Part shown: positions 63,371 to 64,000 of the stretch, in pieces
Position numbering within the stretch: the stretch's first letter is position 1
Layout: each line of letters starts with the position of its first letter
From: Acanthosoma haemorrhoidale
Lineage: Eukaryota; Arthropoda; Insecta; Hemiptera; Acanthosomatidae
DNA length: 64,000 bases
Reading direction: 5' to 3'
Assembly (NCBI GenBank): GCA_930367205.1
Contig: OV884014.1
Span: forward strand, 113,039,138 to 113,103,137
Notes under the pieces: model-generated
The model's database searches: none
Told to the model about the DNA's origin: nothing
Seen by the model: the letters and a program-made list of their open reading frames with translations, nothing else
Program-made: the position numbers and the translations under genes

Positions 63371-64000
63371 TTGAACTGTTTCTATTACTTTTTCCATGAA
63401 TTTATAATAAAAATGTTGTCTTGTTCGTGCCAACATCGCTTTTGGGCATATACCATTTTTTTGTTCTAGTTCATCTTGAAGACCACAAATAGGTAAGTTA
63501 AGGTATGGTAGAGATATCTCCATACGAAGTGATTCTTCTACATCAAATAAAAAATGCCTGGTTTCCCTGTTTTTAAAATTGACCGTTTTCAAAAGCTGCA
63601 AGTTATGTTTTTTTTATAGATAATTTTGGTTTTGAACTACAGATATATAAAATAATTTTGAAAATTGAATTATATTTTATCCAGTAAAAGTGCTTGTAGT
63701 GAAATATAATAAATTGCTGGCAGACCAGAGAGTGGTGTTGGTTCCTTAATCACAATTCCCGTGTGGTTGATTGAAAGCAGAGCCTCTCGTTCGGTTACTT
63801 TATCGCAGAAGAGCAGCCTAAACCACCCTGGAGAAGTGCCTAGACATCCCTGGAGAAGTGCCTAGACTGTGGCTAAATATAAGAGCTGGAGAACCCCTAA
63901 CCCCGGCTGCAGATTGCTCCAGTCCCCGGAGACTGGAGACAGATTGGCCCCTCTCCCATCTCCTCCGACATCCGTCTCAATGGGCCTGTCCCCTCGGGTC
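63371..64000. other. No recognised gene; possible LTR start at the end
   Basis: 63700-64000 becomes GC-rich. It has a 20-bp direct repeat (ccctggagaagtgcctagac at 63826-63845 and 63848-63867) and a TATA-like ctaaatataagag at about 63874-63886, resembling an LTR promoter. The window ends before it can be closed. Confidence 0.35.

Overview
This is an animal nuclear genome window, most likely from an insect: AT-rich, intron-like, and packed with transposable elements. The pointers to an insect are an errantivirus-type LTR element with an env remnant, a mariner copy, pogo/Tigger relatives and two Jockey-like LINE families. I cannot name the species. No bacterial-type gene organisation is present. 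Only one piece of ordinary host coding sequence is convincing: a 68-bp exon at 6176-6243, with good splice signals on both sides, that encodes a conserved block of the extracellular domain of a Cys-loop ligand-gated anion channel. The rest of that gene is not visible here, so much of the window may be its introns.

Layout. 205-2857 is the longest copy of a Jockey-like LINE (here LINE-A): a 5'-truncated endonuclease-RT element with a 12-bp target site duplication (TSD). At least fifteen shorter LINE-A pieces follow on both strands, mostly the C-terminal ORF end plus the 3' UTR. 6437-8430 holds two degenerate pogo/Tigger transposase relics. 14385-20198 is a pogo/Tigger element flanked by TA. It carries two nested insertions: a 4.5-kb errantivirus-like element with two 263-bp LTRs that look identical (15044-19573, minus strand), and a LINE-B 3' fragment (19838-20128) with a 12-bp TSD. 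The errantivirus-like element keeps an intact 707-codon gag and a broken env tail but has no pol. Two solo LTRs of another LTR family lie at 27855-28537 and 52972-53892, each with a perfect 5-bp TSD. A mariner copy (41938-42805) has split a Copia-like gag-protease relic.

Other structure: a 311-bp tandem duplication (34909-35530), a roughly 0.2-kb inverted repeat (50152-51128), two long CT tracts (49695-49864, 56436-56604), and a 43-bp minisatellite (62970-63370). A tRNA-like segment lies at 3158-3224.

The genes do not form a pathway. What can be read is a history of insertions: an old DNA transposon, then a young LTR element that must have used another element's reverse transcriptase and integrase, and repeated 5'-truncated LINE insertions. 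Assignments rest on reading translations by eye; no database search was possible.
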